Shown one piece after another: positions 1-11,690 of a stretch of 64,000 bases of DNA; position 1 is the stretch's first letter, and the number at the start of each line of letters is the position of its first letter. A program made the translations under genes and the position numbers. The stretch lies in assembly GCA_033961575.1 (NCBI GenBank), contig CM066740.1, forward strand, positions 60,147,213 to 60,211,212. The letters run 5' to 3'. Source of the DNA: Aselliscus stoliczkanus. Lineage: Eukaryota; Chordata; Mammalia; Chiroptera; Hipposideridae. The notes beneath the pieces are model-generated. The model ran no database searches. It saw nothing but the letters and a program-made list of their open reading frames with translations, and was not told the DNA's origin.

Positions 1-1034
1 ACTGAGGGAAAAATAATAAAGGATAATTGAAGTGGAAAATAACACAATTTAGGTAGTTTTTAGAAGAAAATCTGATATGGTCCACCAACCCTCTATGTAG
101 TGCTTGTATGTGCAATTTCTCATGAATTCCCTTGGGTTTTATGAAATATTACCAGGTGTCAATGTTTTGCTTTTTCAGCCCTCTTGGAAATATCTGATAT
201 ACTAGACAAGCACTCTTACTGGAAAGTTATGTCAAGGAGTTTAGCAGAATGTACTGGGAAGCACACATATTAAACATTAAGTCAATATACAATCTGCTGA
301 CACCATACTCACAGAAACATTAACAAAAAACTCCTAGCCTCCTCCACCATTTTTTCTTTGGCAGAGGGTTCTGCCCTCCAGCTCCCTTGAAACATTATAT
401 ATGAAAATGTGTGAGGAGCCAGGACCATCTCAAGTCCACCTCCACTGAATTATCATCTCCCCTCTGCTTTCTTTCAACACCGGTTCTACCTTCCAGGGAA
501 ATTTGTAGTTAAAAACCACAGAACCAATTTTAACTATTATCTAAACTTTTCTCCACATGGTTACATATACCCCTAAGACACTTTGGTGTCACTAGAAGGA
601 GGGGTATTTAATTATTTTCTCCCAAATCATTTTGCCATTCCTCACTGGGTTCTCCAGTAGTATCTCTGTACACTTAGTCCAGCAATCCACTCCGTTTTTC
701 TTTATTGCATTCAGGTATGTAAAGTGCAATTACAAGTCAAGATGGGGAAGCACAGTGTTCTAGTTAATCAATACAATAAATTAGAAATTAGAGCCTCAAC
801 TCGATATTATTTAAGAATGAGGGCATCTGAAAGCTCAATAGGTGTGCCCAATGTGATCCAAGTTTGATAACCCATTTTCTTCTAAGCAAATAGCTTGAAA
901 TAAAAACAATTGAGAAATCAAGCACTATTTTAGATACTACATTACCTTATTTTGAGAACATTAGTCACCATTGCATACAGTAAGATTTATTAAAGAAATA
1001 TGTACTATTTAACATATTCATTTATAAATAATTG
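1..1034. other. AT-rich intergenic DNA, nothing recognised
   Basis: No long ORF, tRNA-like fold or repeat family was recognised here. Stop codons are frequent in all frames and composition is typical of non-coding mammalian DNA. Confidence 0.6.
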
Positions 1035-1270
1035 TGGAGTGGCTACACTGGGCCAGCTGCTGTGCTAGGTATAAGGGATACAATGGTGGGCATAGCCAGA
1101 AATGACACTCCAGGCTTATAGTGTAGTGAAAGAGAAATTTTACTCAAATCATAGCCAATATGGGTATTCCGAAGGAAAAGAATGCAGTCTATGAGCACAC
1201 TTAAGGAGGAACTTTACCTGGACTGGGATTTAGAAAGTATCCTTAAGGAAGGAACACTTACTTGTGAACT
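1035..1270 (+). repeat. Probable ancient mammalian interspersed repeat, diverged
   Basis: The stretch reads like the common mammalian pattern 'gccagctgctgtgctaggtat..ggatacaatggtg', followed by a degenerate body. It resembles the family suggested at 22200-22800. The match is from memory, strongly diverged, and the family name is not assigned. Confidence 0.35.
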
Positions 1271-1395
1271 GAAATATGAATTGTAGTTACATAAGAGAGG
1301 AAGGTTTCTTTTCGTTGTTATAAAAATTGATGTCATCTGCTCCCAAGAAAATCTGATGTCATTATTTAACATTAAGAGGTATAAAAAGTAAAAAA

Positions 1396-1500
1396 GGAGC
1401 TGTCCGAGTGGCGCGGTGGTTAAGCACTGGCTTGGGAAGCCAGCGGCCCCGGTTCGGTCCCACATGTGAGGGCCAGTGACACTGCCCTCAAAAAAAAAAG
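1396..1500 (+). mobile_element. Short tRNA-derived SINE (head-only type)
   Basis: About 95 bp of tRNA-related sequence plus an A tail. An A-box-like TGGCGCGGTGG and a B-box-like GGTTCGGTCCC are visible, which would make an internal RNA polymerase III promoter. Between them CTGGC-TTGGGAA-GCCAG can fold as an anticodon arm with loop triplet GGG. It ends right after 'cactgccctc' in poly(A), so it lacks the roughly 330-bp body of the long SINEs in this window. Similar head-only copies lie at 19515, 25640 and 59827. Confidence 0.85.
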
Positions 1501-1805
1501 AAAAACAAGATAATACTTGGTATTTTCTAGACCCATCTTTATAATTTTTAAAGTGTGCTTCTTATTACTTTGCATAGCATCTGCTATTATTAGATAGGTA
1601 AATTTTGACTCTTTTCTCTGGGTAATTGCTCTTCAAGTTATTGCACTCAATAGGTCGATAGTATGCCATCATAAATATTTTGAGACTCTTCAAGGAAAAG
1701 AATAATGACTGACTATTTGCTTTATATAGTACCCAAAACAGTAAATGTGAAGAGTTAGTATGTTGGTCACGACAACAGATGTGGTGTAAAAAAGTCTACT
1801 GTAGG
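1501..1805. other. Intergenic DNA, nothing recognised
   Basis: Unassigned AT-rich sequence between the SINE and the 5' end of L1-1. No clear duplication of the L1-1 target site was found here. Confidence 0.5.
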
Positions 1806-2919
1806 GTAAAATGGTGGAATAGACAGACGCTGTGCTAGCTGCCTCCTGGGATCACACCAAAATTGCAGACAGATTGTACAGTGTTCTACCCTGGAGGTTC
1901 CCAGAACACTAGATGAGCAGAACCACTAAGCGAGGAACTAAAAGAGGAGGCCACGTCGGGTCTGGTGGGGCAGGCAGAGATGAGAGAGGGCGAATCCCGT
2001 GAGGGAAGTCCCAGCTGTGGGGAGGCTTCTCCGGTTGGCGGAGGGACTCTCCGGCCACACACCAGGCTCACCAGCCCAGAGTTCCTTTGCCAGGAGGAGA
2101 GGTTCCGGGATAGCTGGCAGTAAATTAGTGAGGACTCTTTTTGCTTGGCTCAGTGAGGCTGGGGACAGCTGTAGAATCGGTGGGACCGGCACGCAGGCTT
2201 GCTCACTGGTGAGCACTTGCCTGGTTGCTGGTGGAGGGAGTGGATGTGTGTGCCAGGCCGGGGAGCCTGCAGGGACGGAATGAACTGGGCACCTTTGGTG
2301 CAAAGGCTGGAGGTTTTTGGACTGTTGTTCCCCTGGTGTGGAGCCTGCACGGGGGTGGTGTGGGGAGGGCGCCATTTTGTCAGGGTTGGGCCCGCCCACA
2401 GAGGATCAGTCCAGGACATCATTGGTCTGGTGGAATTGGCGCAAAAGTGCAGGTCAGCATGCGCACGTGCGCATGCGTCCTTGGATCCCTACCCTCTGCC
2501 TGGTTTATACTGCGTTGTCAGGGAAACACTGGGCGGGTGCCCTCCGGCTCCAACAGGCAGCTCACTGAGACCCGGGAGTGTGCGAGCTGCCTCGGATTCC
2601 CGCCCTCTGCACGGCTTGTGCTGCGTTGCTAGGAGAATGCCTGGTGGGCATGCTCTGCTCCAACAGGCTGCTCACTGAGATGCGGGAGTGTGTGAGCTGC
2701 CTCGGGTCCCTGCTCTCCGCACTGCACTTACAGAGTTGCCAGGCTGGTGATTGGTTGTCAGGCTGCTTGGCCTGATCTGCAAGTGGCTGACTGGGATAGG
2801 CTGAAACTGGGAGTTTTCCTGGGAGTGTTGGGCCGTGAGCTGTGTACCTGCGTGATCCAGCTAGGGCTCTCCTGCTGATCTATCTAATACATCAAAGCAA
2901 TCCCAGAGCGACAGCCAGA

Positions 2920-3862
2920 ATGGGGAAACAAAGAAACATGTCACAAATAAAAGATCAGAAAAAACCTCTAGAAATGCAACCAAATGAAACAGAGGGATCC
3001 AACCTTTCAGAGACAGAGTTTAGAACACTGATGATAGGAATGTTTAACAAACTTAGTGAGGACATAAGGAAGGACAGAGAAATCATAAAGAACAACCAGT
3101 TAGAACTAAAGAATACAATAATTGAAATGAAGAACACACTCGAAGGAATCACCAGTAGAGTAGAGTAAGCAAAGGAGCAGATCAGCGATTTGGAAGACAA
3201 AATAGCAGAAATCACCCAGTTGGCACAACAAAAGACCAAAGAATAAAAACCAATGAAAATAGTTTAAGAGCCCTGTGGGACAAGGTGAAGCACAACAACG
3301 TTAGACCCATAGGAATATCAGAAGGAGAAGAGAAAAAGAAAGGGGTCAAGAATGTATTTGAAAAAATAATGACTGAAAACTTCCCTACCCTGGTGAAGGA
3401 AAGCAACATACATGCCCAGGAAGTGCAGAGGGTTCCAAACAAGCTGAACCCAAACAGGTCCACACCAAGACACATCATAGTTAAAATGGCAAAGGTTCAA
3501 GACAGAGACAGAATCCTAAAAGCAGCAAGAGAAAGACAGCAGGTTACATACAAAGGAACTCCTGTTAGACTAACAGATGACTTGTCTACAGAAACTCTGC
3601 AGGTTCGAAGGGAGTAGCAGGAGAACAAAATAAAGGCCTACAACCAAGGTTGCGCTACCCAGCACAGCTATCAGTCAAAATTGAAGGAGAAATAAAGAGC
3701 TTCTCAGAAAAGAATAAACTTAAGTAATTCATTATGACCAAGCCAGCATTGCAAGAAATGTTAAAAGGGCTTTTTTAAACAAAAGAAAGGGGTAAACAAG
3801 CTAACCCAGGAAGACCAGGAATACAAATAACAAAATGGCAATACATATGCACCTATCAATAA
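2920..3862 (+). pseudogene. L1 ORF1p pseudogene (L1-1)
   Basis: ORF1p is the trimeric RNA-binding chaperone of the L1 ribonucleoprotein. The start MGKQRN is typical. A coiled-coil stretch rich in E, K, N and I follows (around 3000-3230), then the RRM-like 'VRPIGISEGEE' region and the C-terminal 'TPRHIIVKMAKV..RDRILKAARERQQ' block. Frame is broken by a nonsense codon near 3166, a frameshift near 3232 and another stop near 3616, where the intact L1-6 protein has W in 'REWQE'. The C-terminus runs into the ORF2 start: ORF1 ends at TAA 3860-3862 while the ORF2-type ATG lies at about 3834, an overlap of about 28 bases as in L1-9. Confidence 0.88.
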
Positions 3863-3868
3863 CCATTT
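3856..3868. repeat. Left target-site duplication of the L1-2 insertion
   Basis: TCAATAACCATTT here matches TCAATAATCATTTT at 12137-12150 with one substitution. In the related uninterrupted element L1-9 (about 46795) the sequence occurs once. The right copy is followed by AA, giving the L1 endonuclease site TTTT/AA for a minus-strand insertion. Confidence 0.85.
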
Positions 3869-3897
3869 AATTTAATTTAATTTAATTTAATTTATTT
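3866..3897. repeat. (TTTAA)n tract, tail of the minus-strand L1-2 insertion
   Basis: Five or so TTTAA units sit where the poly(A) tail of the minus-strand insertion is expected. On the minus strand the tract reads (AAATT)n, preceded by AATAAA. It is either a patterned tail or a tail that later became a microsatellite. Confidence 0.65.
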
Positions 3898-4213
3898 TTG
3901 AGAGTATAAAAAGGACTATAATATTCAGTTAACAAAAAGATATAACTATATATAGGCTCACACTGGGGTTGAGCATACAACAAGGAAAAGACAAATACTT
4001 TAGGACTATGCAATGTACTAGGCAATACAGACAACCAAGCAATTCCTGTTTATATAATTTTTTTCTCATATAGTTGTTTAAAATTTTTAGTCAAATGATT
4101 TTATGATTTTTGATATTTTTTACCATACTTAGAAAAACCTTGCAAATCCAGGATTCTAAAAAAAACCAATTACCAATGTTTTCCCCATAATCTTTTGGGT
4201 GTGTCACTAAGTG
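3894..4213 (-). other. Candidate 3'-transduced segment of L1-2
   Basis: This 320-bp non-L1 segment lies between the L1-2 3' end (A-rich tract at 4214-4245, minus sense) and the terminal (AAATT)n tail, yet is inside the target-site duplications. That is the arrangement left when L1 transcription runs past its own weak poly(A) signal and copies downstream flank. An AATAAA (minus strand, complement of 3891-3896) sits at the end of the segment. The source locus is not in this window. A later insertion into the tail is the alternative. Confidence 0.55.
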
Positions 4214-4733
4214 CTTTTTTAAAAAATTAATTAATTTATTTATTGTTAATTACTTTCAGGTGTACAACACAGTGCAATAATTATACATTTTACCCCTCAA
4301 AGTGACAACCCCCCACCCCCAATTCGACACCCCACTCCTCCCCCCCATATCATATATATCTATTACCTTCCTCTGACTCTCTTCCACAGTATAATCCACA
4401 TCCCGTGACTATATCTATATATATTCAATTACAGTTGGTATACAAACTCCGCTTCAGGTATACAGTGAAGTGATCAAACCTCTACTCCATCCATGAAATG
4501 GTCTCCCTAACAAGACCTGTGACCATATGACACCCCACAAAATATTTACAACATTATTAATTATATTCCCCAAACTGTCTTTCATATCCCAGTGGCAATA
4601 TTGTAGTTGCCTATTTTTGCTGTCTAGTCCCTTCTCCTTCTCCCTCATCCCCATCCCCCTCCCAATTAGCAACCCTGATTTTTCCTCTTTATCTATGAGA
4701 CAGTTTCTGTTTACTTTGCTCATTCATATTTTT
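4214..4733 (-). other. L1-2 3'UTR
   Basis: Non-coding tail between the ORF2 stop and the A-rich end. In sense orientation it carries a G-rich tract (complement of 4308-4346), a common feature of mammalian L1 3'UTRs with G-quadruplex potential, followed by 'gttgtacacctgaaa'. Confidence 0.85.
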
Positions 4734-7700
4734 TCAGATTCCACATATGAGTGAGATCATATGGTATTTGTCTTTCTCTGACTGACTTATTTCACTTAAC
4801 ATAATTGTCTCTAGGTCCATCCATATCATTGCAAATGGTACGATTTCATTCTTCTTTATAGTGGAGTAATACTCCATTGTATAAATATACCACAGTTTCT
4901 TAATCCAGTCATCTACCAATGGGCATTTTGGTTGTTTCCAAGTCTTAGCTATTGTAAATAGTGCTGCTATGAACATAGGGGTGCATAAATTTTTTTGAAT
5001 AAGTGTCTTGGTTTTTTCAGGATAAATACCTAGGAGTGGAATTGCTGGGTCAAACGGTAGCTCTATTTCCATTTCTTTGAGATACCTCCATACTGACTTC
5101 CCTAGTGGCTGCACCAATCTGCAATCCCACCAACAGTGCAGCAGGGTCCCCTTTTCCCCACAGCCCCAACAGCACTTGTTGTTTGTTGATTTATTAATGA
5201 TAGCCATTCTGACTGGAGTGAGATGGTATCTCATTGTGGTTTTTATTTGCATTTCCCTAATGACCAGTGAGGTTGAACATTTTTTCATATGCCTGTTGGC
5301 CATCTGTATGTCCTCTTTAGAGAAATGTCTCTTCATATCTTCTGCCCATTTTTTAATTGGGATGTTTGTTTTTTTGGTGTTGAGTTTCATGAGTGTTTAT
5401 AAATTTTGGATATTAACCCCTTATCAGATATATCGTTGGCAAATATATTCTCCCATTCAGTAGGCTTCCTTTTTGTTTTATTAATGGTTTCCTTTGTTGT
5501 GAAAAAACTTTTAAGTCTTATATAATACCATATGTTCATTTCTTCTTTTACTTCCTTTGCCCGTAGGGATGTATCAGTAAAAATATTGCTCTGGGTAATG
5601 TCTGCAAATGTACTCCCTATATTTTCTTTTAGGAGTTTTATGGTTTTAGGTTTTACATTTAAGCCTTTAATCCATTTTGAATTTGTTCTTGTATATGGCA
5701 TAAGGAAGTGGTCCAGTTTCATTGTTTTGCATGTGTCAGTCCAATTGTTCCAGCACCATTTATTGAATAGACTATCTTTACTCCAGTGTAAATTCTGGCT
5801 TCCCTTGTCAAAGATTAACTGTCTGTAAATGCCTGGATTTATTTCTGGGCTCTCTGTTCTGTTCCACTGATCGATATGCCTCTTTTTATGCCAATACCAA
5901 AGTGTCTTGATTACTGTAGGCTTGTAGTAGGTTTTGATGTCTGGTAGCGTGATCCCCCTGACTTTGTTCTTATTTCTCAGCATTGCCGAGGCTATTCAGG
6001 GTCTTTTATGGTTCCATATAAATGTTAAGATTATATTTTCTATTTCTGTGAAAAATGCCCTTGGTAGTTTGATAGGAATTGCATTGAATCTATATATTCC
6101 TTTAGGCAATATGGACATGTTAACTATATTAATTCTTCCTATCCATGAGCATGGTAGGTGTTTCCATTTATTTGTATCTTCTATGATTTCTTTCTTCAGT
6201 GTCTTATGATTTTTTGAGTACAGATCTTTCACTTCTTTGGTTAAATTTATTCCTAGGTATTTTATAGTTCTTGACGCCATTGTAAATGAGACAGTTTTCT
6301 TAATTTCTCTTTCCATTAGTTTATTATTGGTATATGCAAATGCCACTGATTTCTGAATATTGATTTTATATCCTGCTACTTTACTGAATTCATCTATCAG
6401 TTCCAATAGTTTTTTGATGGAGTCTTTGGGGTTCTCTATATACAGTATCATGTCATCTGCATATAATGACAATTTTACTTCTTCATTGCCAATTTGGATG
6501 CCTTTTATTTCTTTTTGTTGTCTGATTGCTGTGGCTAGAAATTCCAGCACTGTGTTGAATAAAAGAGGAGAAAGTGGACAGACTTGTCTTGTTCCTGAAC
6601 TTAAGGGGAATGGTTTTAGCTTTTCCCCATTGAGTATGATGTTAGCTGTAGGTTTATCATATATGGCTTTTATTATGTTGAGATATGATCCCTGTATTCC
6701 CACTTTGCTAAGGGTTTTTAACATAAATGGCTGTTGGATTTTGTCAAATGCTTTTTCTGCATCTATTGAAATGACCATGTGATCTTTATCCTTCATTTTG
6801 TTGATGTGGTGTATCACATTAATTGATTTACGGATGTTGAACCAGGCTTGCGCACTAGGGATGAATCCCACTTGACCATGAGTGACTTTCTTAATATAAT
6901 GCTGAATTCTGTGTGCTAATATTTTATTGAGAATTTTTGTATCTATATTCATCAGGGAGAATGGCCTGTAGTTTTCCTTTTTTATGCTGTCTTTATCTGG
7001 TTTTGGAATGAGGGTGATAGTAGCTTCATAAAAAGAGTTTGGGAGCCTTCCCTCCTGGATTTTTTGAAATAGTTTGAGAAGAATAGGTGATAGTTCTCTT
7101 TTGAATGTTTGATAAAATTCACTTGTGAAGCCGTCTGGTCCAGGGCTTTTGTTTTTTGGGAGCTTGTCAACTACTAATTCAATTTCCTTGGTAGTAATCA
7201 GGGTATATAGATTTTCTGTTTCTTCTTGCGTTAGCTTTGGAAGGTTGTATGCTTCTAGAAAATGATCCATTTCTTCCAGATTGTTAAATTTGTTGGCATA
7301 TAGTTGCTCATAATAATTTCTTAGAATTTTTTGTATTTCTGTGATGTCTGTAGTCATTTCCCCTCTTTCATTCCTGATTTTGCTAATTTGAGTCCTCTAT
7401 CTTTTTTTTTTTGATGAGCCTGGCTAGAGGTTTGTCAATTTTGTTTATCTTCTCAAGAAACCAGCTCTTGGTTTCATTGATCTTTTGAATTGTTTTTCTG
7501 TTCTCTGTATTGTTTATTTCCACTCTTGTCTTTATTATCTCCTTTCTTGTACTCCCCTTGGGCCTCTTTTGCTGTTCTTTTTCCCGTTTCCTTAGGTGTA
7601 AGGATAACCTGTTGATTTGAGATTTTTCTTCCTTCTTTAGGTAGGCCTGCATTGCTACAAACTTCCCTCTTAGGACTCCTTTCGCAGCACCCCAGAGATT

Positions 7701-8552
7701 TTGGTTCGTGGTGTTTTCATTTTCGTTTGTCTCGAGGCATCTTTTGATTTCCTCCTTGATCTCATTTGTGACCCACTCACTATTTAGTAGCATATTGTTT
7801 AGTCTCCATTTATTTGTCAGCTTCCCGGATTTCTTCTTATAATTGATTTCTAGTTTCATAGCTTTATGGTCAGAGAATACAGTTGAAATGATTTCAATCT
7901 TCTTAAATTTATTGAGACTTGTTTTGTGGGCTAACACATGGTCTACCTTAGAAAATGTTCCATGTGCACTTGAAAAGAACATATATTCTGTAGCTTTTGG
8001 GTGAAATGCTCTGAATATATCAATCAAATCCAGCTGTTTTAATGTTTCATTTAAGGTCGCTGTTTCCACATTGATTTTCTCTCTGGAGGATCTGTCCATT
8101 AGTGACAGCGGGGTGTTGAAGTCCCCTACTATGATAGTGTTACTGTTGATCTCTTTCTTTATGTCTGACAATATCTGTTTTATATATTTAGGAGCTCCTA
8201 TGTTAGGTGCATAGATGTTTACTAGGGTTATGTCTTCTTGTTGGATCGATCCCTTCATTACTATGAAGTGTCCTTCTTTGTCCTTTGTTATATTCTTCAA
8301 TTTAAAGTCCATTTTATCTGATATAAGTATCGCTACTCCAGTTCTTTTCTCAGTTCCATTTGCATGAAATATTTTACTCCATCCCTTTACTTTCAGCCTG
8401 TATGAGTCTTTGGATCTGAGGTGAGTCTCTTGTATACAGCATATGCTGGGATCTTTCTTTCTTATCCATTCAGCCACCCTATGTCTTTTTATTGGAGCAT
8501 TTAATCCATTTACATTTAATGTGATAATTGATAGGTGTGTATTTATTGCCAT
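4734..8552 (-). pseudogene. L1 ORF2p pseudogene (L1-2): endonuclease and reverse transcriptase
   Basis: ORF2p nicks DNA and reverse-transcribes L1 RNA at the nick. The span would encode about 1272 residues, close to the usual 1275. The endonuclease domain looks intact: LNVNG (N14), CIQETH (E43), VGDFN (D145, N147), VDHV and FSDH are present. The reverse-transcriptase core retains [10 protein letters not shown]. The C-terminal zinc-knuckle-like C-x2-CG..HCWWDC block is present near 5130-5190. Frame is lost by a frameshift in an A-run near 7402-7412, an in-frame stop at 5996-5998 (R in L1-6) and a missing base near 5390. Confidence 0.93.
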
Positions 8553-8556
8553 TTTG

Positions 8557-9480
8557 TTATTTGTGTTCGTAGCCTTTCTTAGTTAGGTTGTTTTTCTCTT
8601 CTACTTTAAGAAGCACTTTTAGCATTTCCTGCAAAGCTGGCTTGGTGTTAATGAATTCCCTTAACTTATTCTTTTCTGCAAAACTCCTAATCTCACTTTC
8701 AATTTTAAATGATAACCTTGCTGGATACAGCAATCTCAGTTGTAGGCCTTTATTTTTCATCACTTTGAAAACCTCCTGCCACTCCCTTCTGGCCTGCAAA
8801 GTTTCTGTAGAAAAGTCAGCTGATAATCTTATGGGGTTACCCTTGTAAGTAACTTGCTGCTTTTCCTTTGCTGCTTTGAGGATTCTGTCTTTGTCCTTAA
8901 CCCTTGCCATTTCCACTATAATGTGTCTTGGAGTGGTCCTGTTTGCCATCATCCTAGTTGGAACTCTCTGCACTTCCTGGGCTTTTATTTCAATGTCCTT
9001 TGCCAGGTTACAGACGTTTTCAGACATTATTACTTCAAATATGTTCTCAATCCCTTGCTCCCTCTCTTCTCCTTCTGGTATTCCAATGACCTGTTAGTTA
9101 TTGCGTTTGATGTTGTCCCCCAGCTCTCTTAAACTATTTTCCATGTTATTCATTCTTTTTTCTTTTTGTTGTTCCGCATGGGTGATCTCTGCTATTTTGT
9201 CTTGTAAGTCACTGATTCGATTTTCTGCTTCATCCAATCTGCTAGTGATTCCATCAAGTTTGTTATTTAATTCAGTAATTGTGTTCTTAAGTTCTAGCTG
9301 GTTGCTTTTCATGATTTCTCTATCCTTCTTTATATTTTCATTAATTTCCTTGAACATTCTAATAATCAGTGTTCTGAACTCTGTCTCCCATAGGTTGTTT
9401 ACCTCTATTTCCTCTAGTTCCACTGATTCAGGAAGTTTCTTCTGTTCTTTTATTTGGGTTGTGTTTCTTTGTCTCCCCAT
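8557..9480 (-). pseudogene. L1 ORF1p pseudogene (L1-2)
   Basis: The same protein as the intact ORF1p at 35315-36190. It starts MGRQRNTTQIKEQKK, has a long coiled-coil region (about residues 40-125), then the RRM and C-terminal domain with 'TPRHIIVEMARVKDKDRILKAAK' and 'ARREWQEVFKVMKNKG'. One nonsense codon (TAA at 9094-9096, N-L in L1-6) splits it in frame. The normal stop is lost, which extends the reading frame 17 codons to just before the ORF2 start at 8552. Confidence 0.9.
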
Positions 9481-11122
9481 TCTGGCTTACTCTTTGTGTT
9501 TGCTTCGATATAACAGATAGATCCCCCAGGTTTCTCAGTCTTTTCTGGGTAAACTTATACAGTGTCTGTCCTTTATATTTGAATTACTCAGTCTCCCTAT
9601 TCTCCTGTGCTTGTATCTGAGGTGTTCCTCGTGTCCTGCATCCTCACTTGTTGAAGTTTTAGTTTTGATTACTTTTGGCTTGTCACTAGGTGGGATTGAC
9701 TCCCAGATTGATTAGCTGTGAGGATCAGCAGTGTCTGCAGTTTATGAGCTGCTCTGAGAGGAATGACCCCTCTGATGAAACTTGGACCCTATGGGCCCTA
9801 GTACCTGTAGCAACTTCCTTTTGGGTGTGACTCTTGTATGTCAAACCCAGAAATGCTCTGGTTTTATCTAAAGTTGGCTTCCGGGTATGATGATTCTTGT
9901 GTCTGTTTGTTTGGACCCACTGCTGCAGAGTGATTTTAGAGCATAAAAGCTCAACAAGAGCAATCTCTGCAGCCACCAAAGGAAACCAAATGCTCGCACA
10001 GTAAACAATAACCACCCACACAATAAAAACAGAAGAGGAAACAAAATAAAATACAACATCCTAAAATAAAAAATAGAATAAACGTGAGAAATCGAATAGC
10101 TATACCTGAAAAAAAAAAAAAGTAAGAAAAAAAATTAAAAAAATAAAATTTGCAGAAAAAAGGAATGGAGGAAAAGTATGCAATGAGAAGAATGAATAAA
10201 AGAAGGGAGAAAGTGAGGGTGGGGAAAAAAGAAAAAGGAAAGAAAGGAAAGAAAAAGAAAAAAAAAAAATATATATATTTGTCTACACATCCATATATAT
10301 GGACATATATTCACCTATATACGCCTATATATATATTCCTATATTAAAAACTACAAAATGATAAGAATGAAATATAAATAAAAACCAAAAACAACCAAGA
10401 TAAGCTACCAATAAAGGGAAAACAAAACAAAATAAAACCAAACAAACCAAAAATACCCATGCCGGTCTTGTCTAAAGTCCACCAAGCTCTCTTCAGTTTG
10501 TCCTCTGCTGTACAAAAATTCCTGTGCGTCTTGTGGGAACAGAGTAGGACACCTGATGCCTAGCGTGATCCTGGCACTGCAGGGTTGCTGTACTTGAGTG
10601 TGGTTGTGATGTGTGATTGGTGGTTTTTACAAAGTCACTACCTTTTTGCTTTTGCCTGTCCCAAGACAGGCTGCACCCCCAAAGGCTCAATGAGTGTCTC
10701 TGGGCACCCTTTCAGTTGACAGCTGTGGAGAATTAAAGAATTCCTCACTACCAAAAGCCTGCTGCTAAGTATCTGTTAATTAGTGCCTCAGCAGGTGAAC
10801 CTGTCCTGACTCCTGAGCCTTGCATAAAGGTGGGGGCGGGGTAGATAATCTCACTCTGCAGCCTTTACTGGGGTGGAAATTCTCAACCCCCTGCAGGTAG
10901 GAATACCTTCATAGTCTGCCCCTACTGATCCATTGAGGAGTCAGCTTAAGACTCTGTCTTGGTTGGGGCAAAGTTTATGGGAGTGGGTGGGTTGTTGGGA
11001 TTTTTTGCATTCTGTACAAGTGTAGAAAAAGCAAAAAATATAAAATACATAAGAATAAACAAAGCCACAGTTCCAACACTGTTTTAAGCTAAGGCCTTTG
11101 CCTCTTATGCTCCAGCGGAGTT

Positions 11123-11690
11123 CCTGCTGCTCTCCCAAAATGTCTGCCAGGATTTAAGGGACTGCGCGCACCCTGCCGCGCTGTCTCGGGGACCTGTGTC
11201 TCCGCCCGGCGCGCTCTGCTTCTCCGCCCATGAGAATTCTTTTTTCCCCTCCTCCCGAGTTTAAGGTTTCTGACTCAGAGCCGGCACGCCTGCACAGTCC
11301 TCCTGTTGCTCTCCCGAAGAGACTGCCAGGGTTTAAGGAACTGCACGCCCCCTGCCGCATAGCTAAGATCCCCACTCCGTCTGTCCGGGACCTGCGTCTC
11401 CTCCCAGCGTGCGCTGCGTCTCCACGCGCGAGTCTTCTTTTTTCCCCTCCTCCCTGGTTTAAGGCTTCTGCCTTGGAGCTGGTGCGTGCCCACGCCGTTC
11501 TCCTGCTGCCCTTCTGGAGGGACTGCCACCAGGGTTTAGGGGACTGCCATGTGGCTTAGATCCCCCCTTGGTCTCTCAGGGACCTCCATCTCTGCCTGGC
11601 GTGAGCTGCGTCTCCGCACCCGAGTATTCTTTTTACCCCTGGTCCTGGGTTTCAGGCTTCTGCACTCCGTGGGACCCGGTGGGCACAGAG
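11123..11690 (-). repeat. Three tandem promoter monomers in L1-2 5'UTR
   Basis: Units begin on the plus strand with CCTGCTGCTCTCCC or close variants at 11123, 11302 and 11502 (spacing 179 and 200 bp). Each continues through 'ctgccaggRtttaRgg', 'actgc.cgca' and a 'cctgcgtctcc' motif to 'ggcttctg'. The same three units lie in L1-6. Confidence 0.78.

Larger units (their letters stand above)
1806..3868 (+). mobile_element. L1-1, 5' part: rearranged non-autonomous L1 (5'UTR, ORF1, ORF2 start)
   Basis: Begins with the L1 5' signature 'aaaatggtggaatagacagacg', shared with L1-9 (44750) and, on the minus strand, L1-5 (41120). The 5'UTR of about 1.1 kb is GC-rich and leads into ORF1 at 2920. The element breaks off just after the ORF2 start at a target-site duplication and resumes at 12137, the interruption being L1-2. 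Joined, the element is about 3.4 kb, matching L1-9. It lacks most of ORF2, so it could not have moved without enzyme supplied by other L1s (inference). Confidence 0.9.

Noticed and set aside
1396..1470. Possible functional tRNA gene
   Set aside because: Although box A, box B and an anticodon-like arm are visible, there is no matched acceptor stem, and the unit ends in poly(A) and recurs as a SINE.
1938..2678. Several overlapping 90-160 codon frames on both strands
   Set aside because: All sit in the GC-rich 5'UTR of L1-1. The homologous regions in L1-9 and L1-5 do not keep the same frames, so they are not coding.
10150..10347. Lys-rich 65-codon frame
   Set aside because: Product of the GAAA/AAAT-rich middle part of the L1-2 5'UTR. 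The matching stretch in L1-6 (37000-37100) has a different frame.
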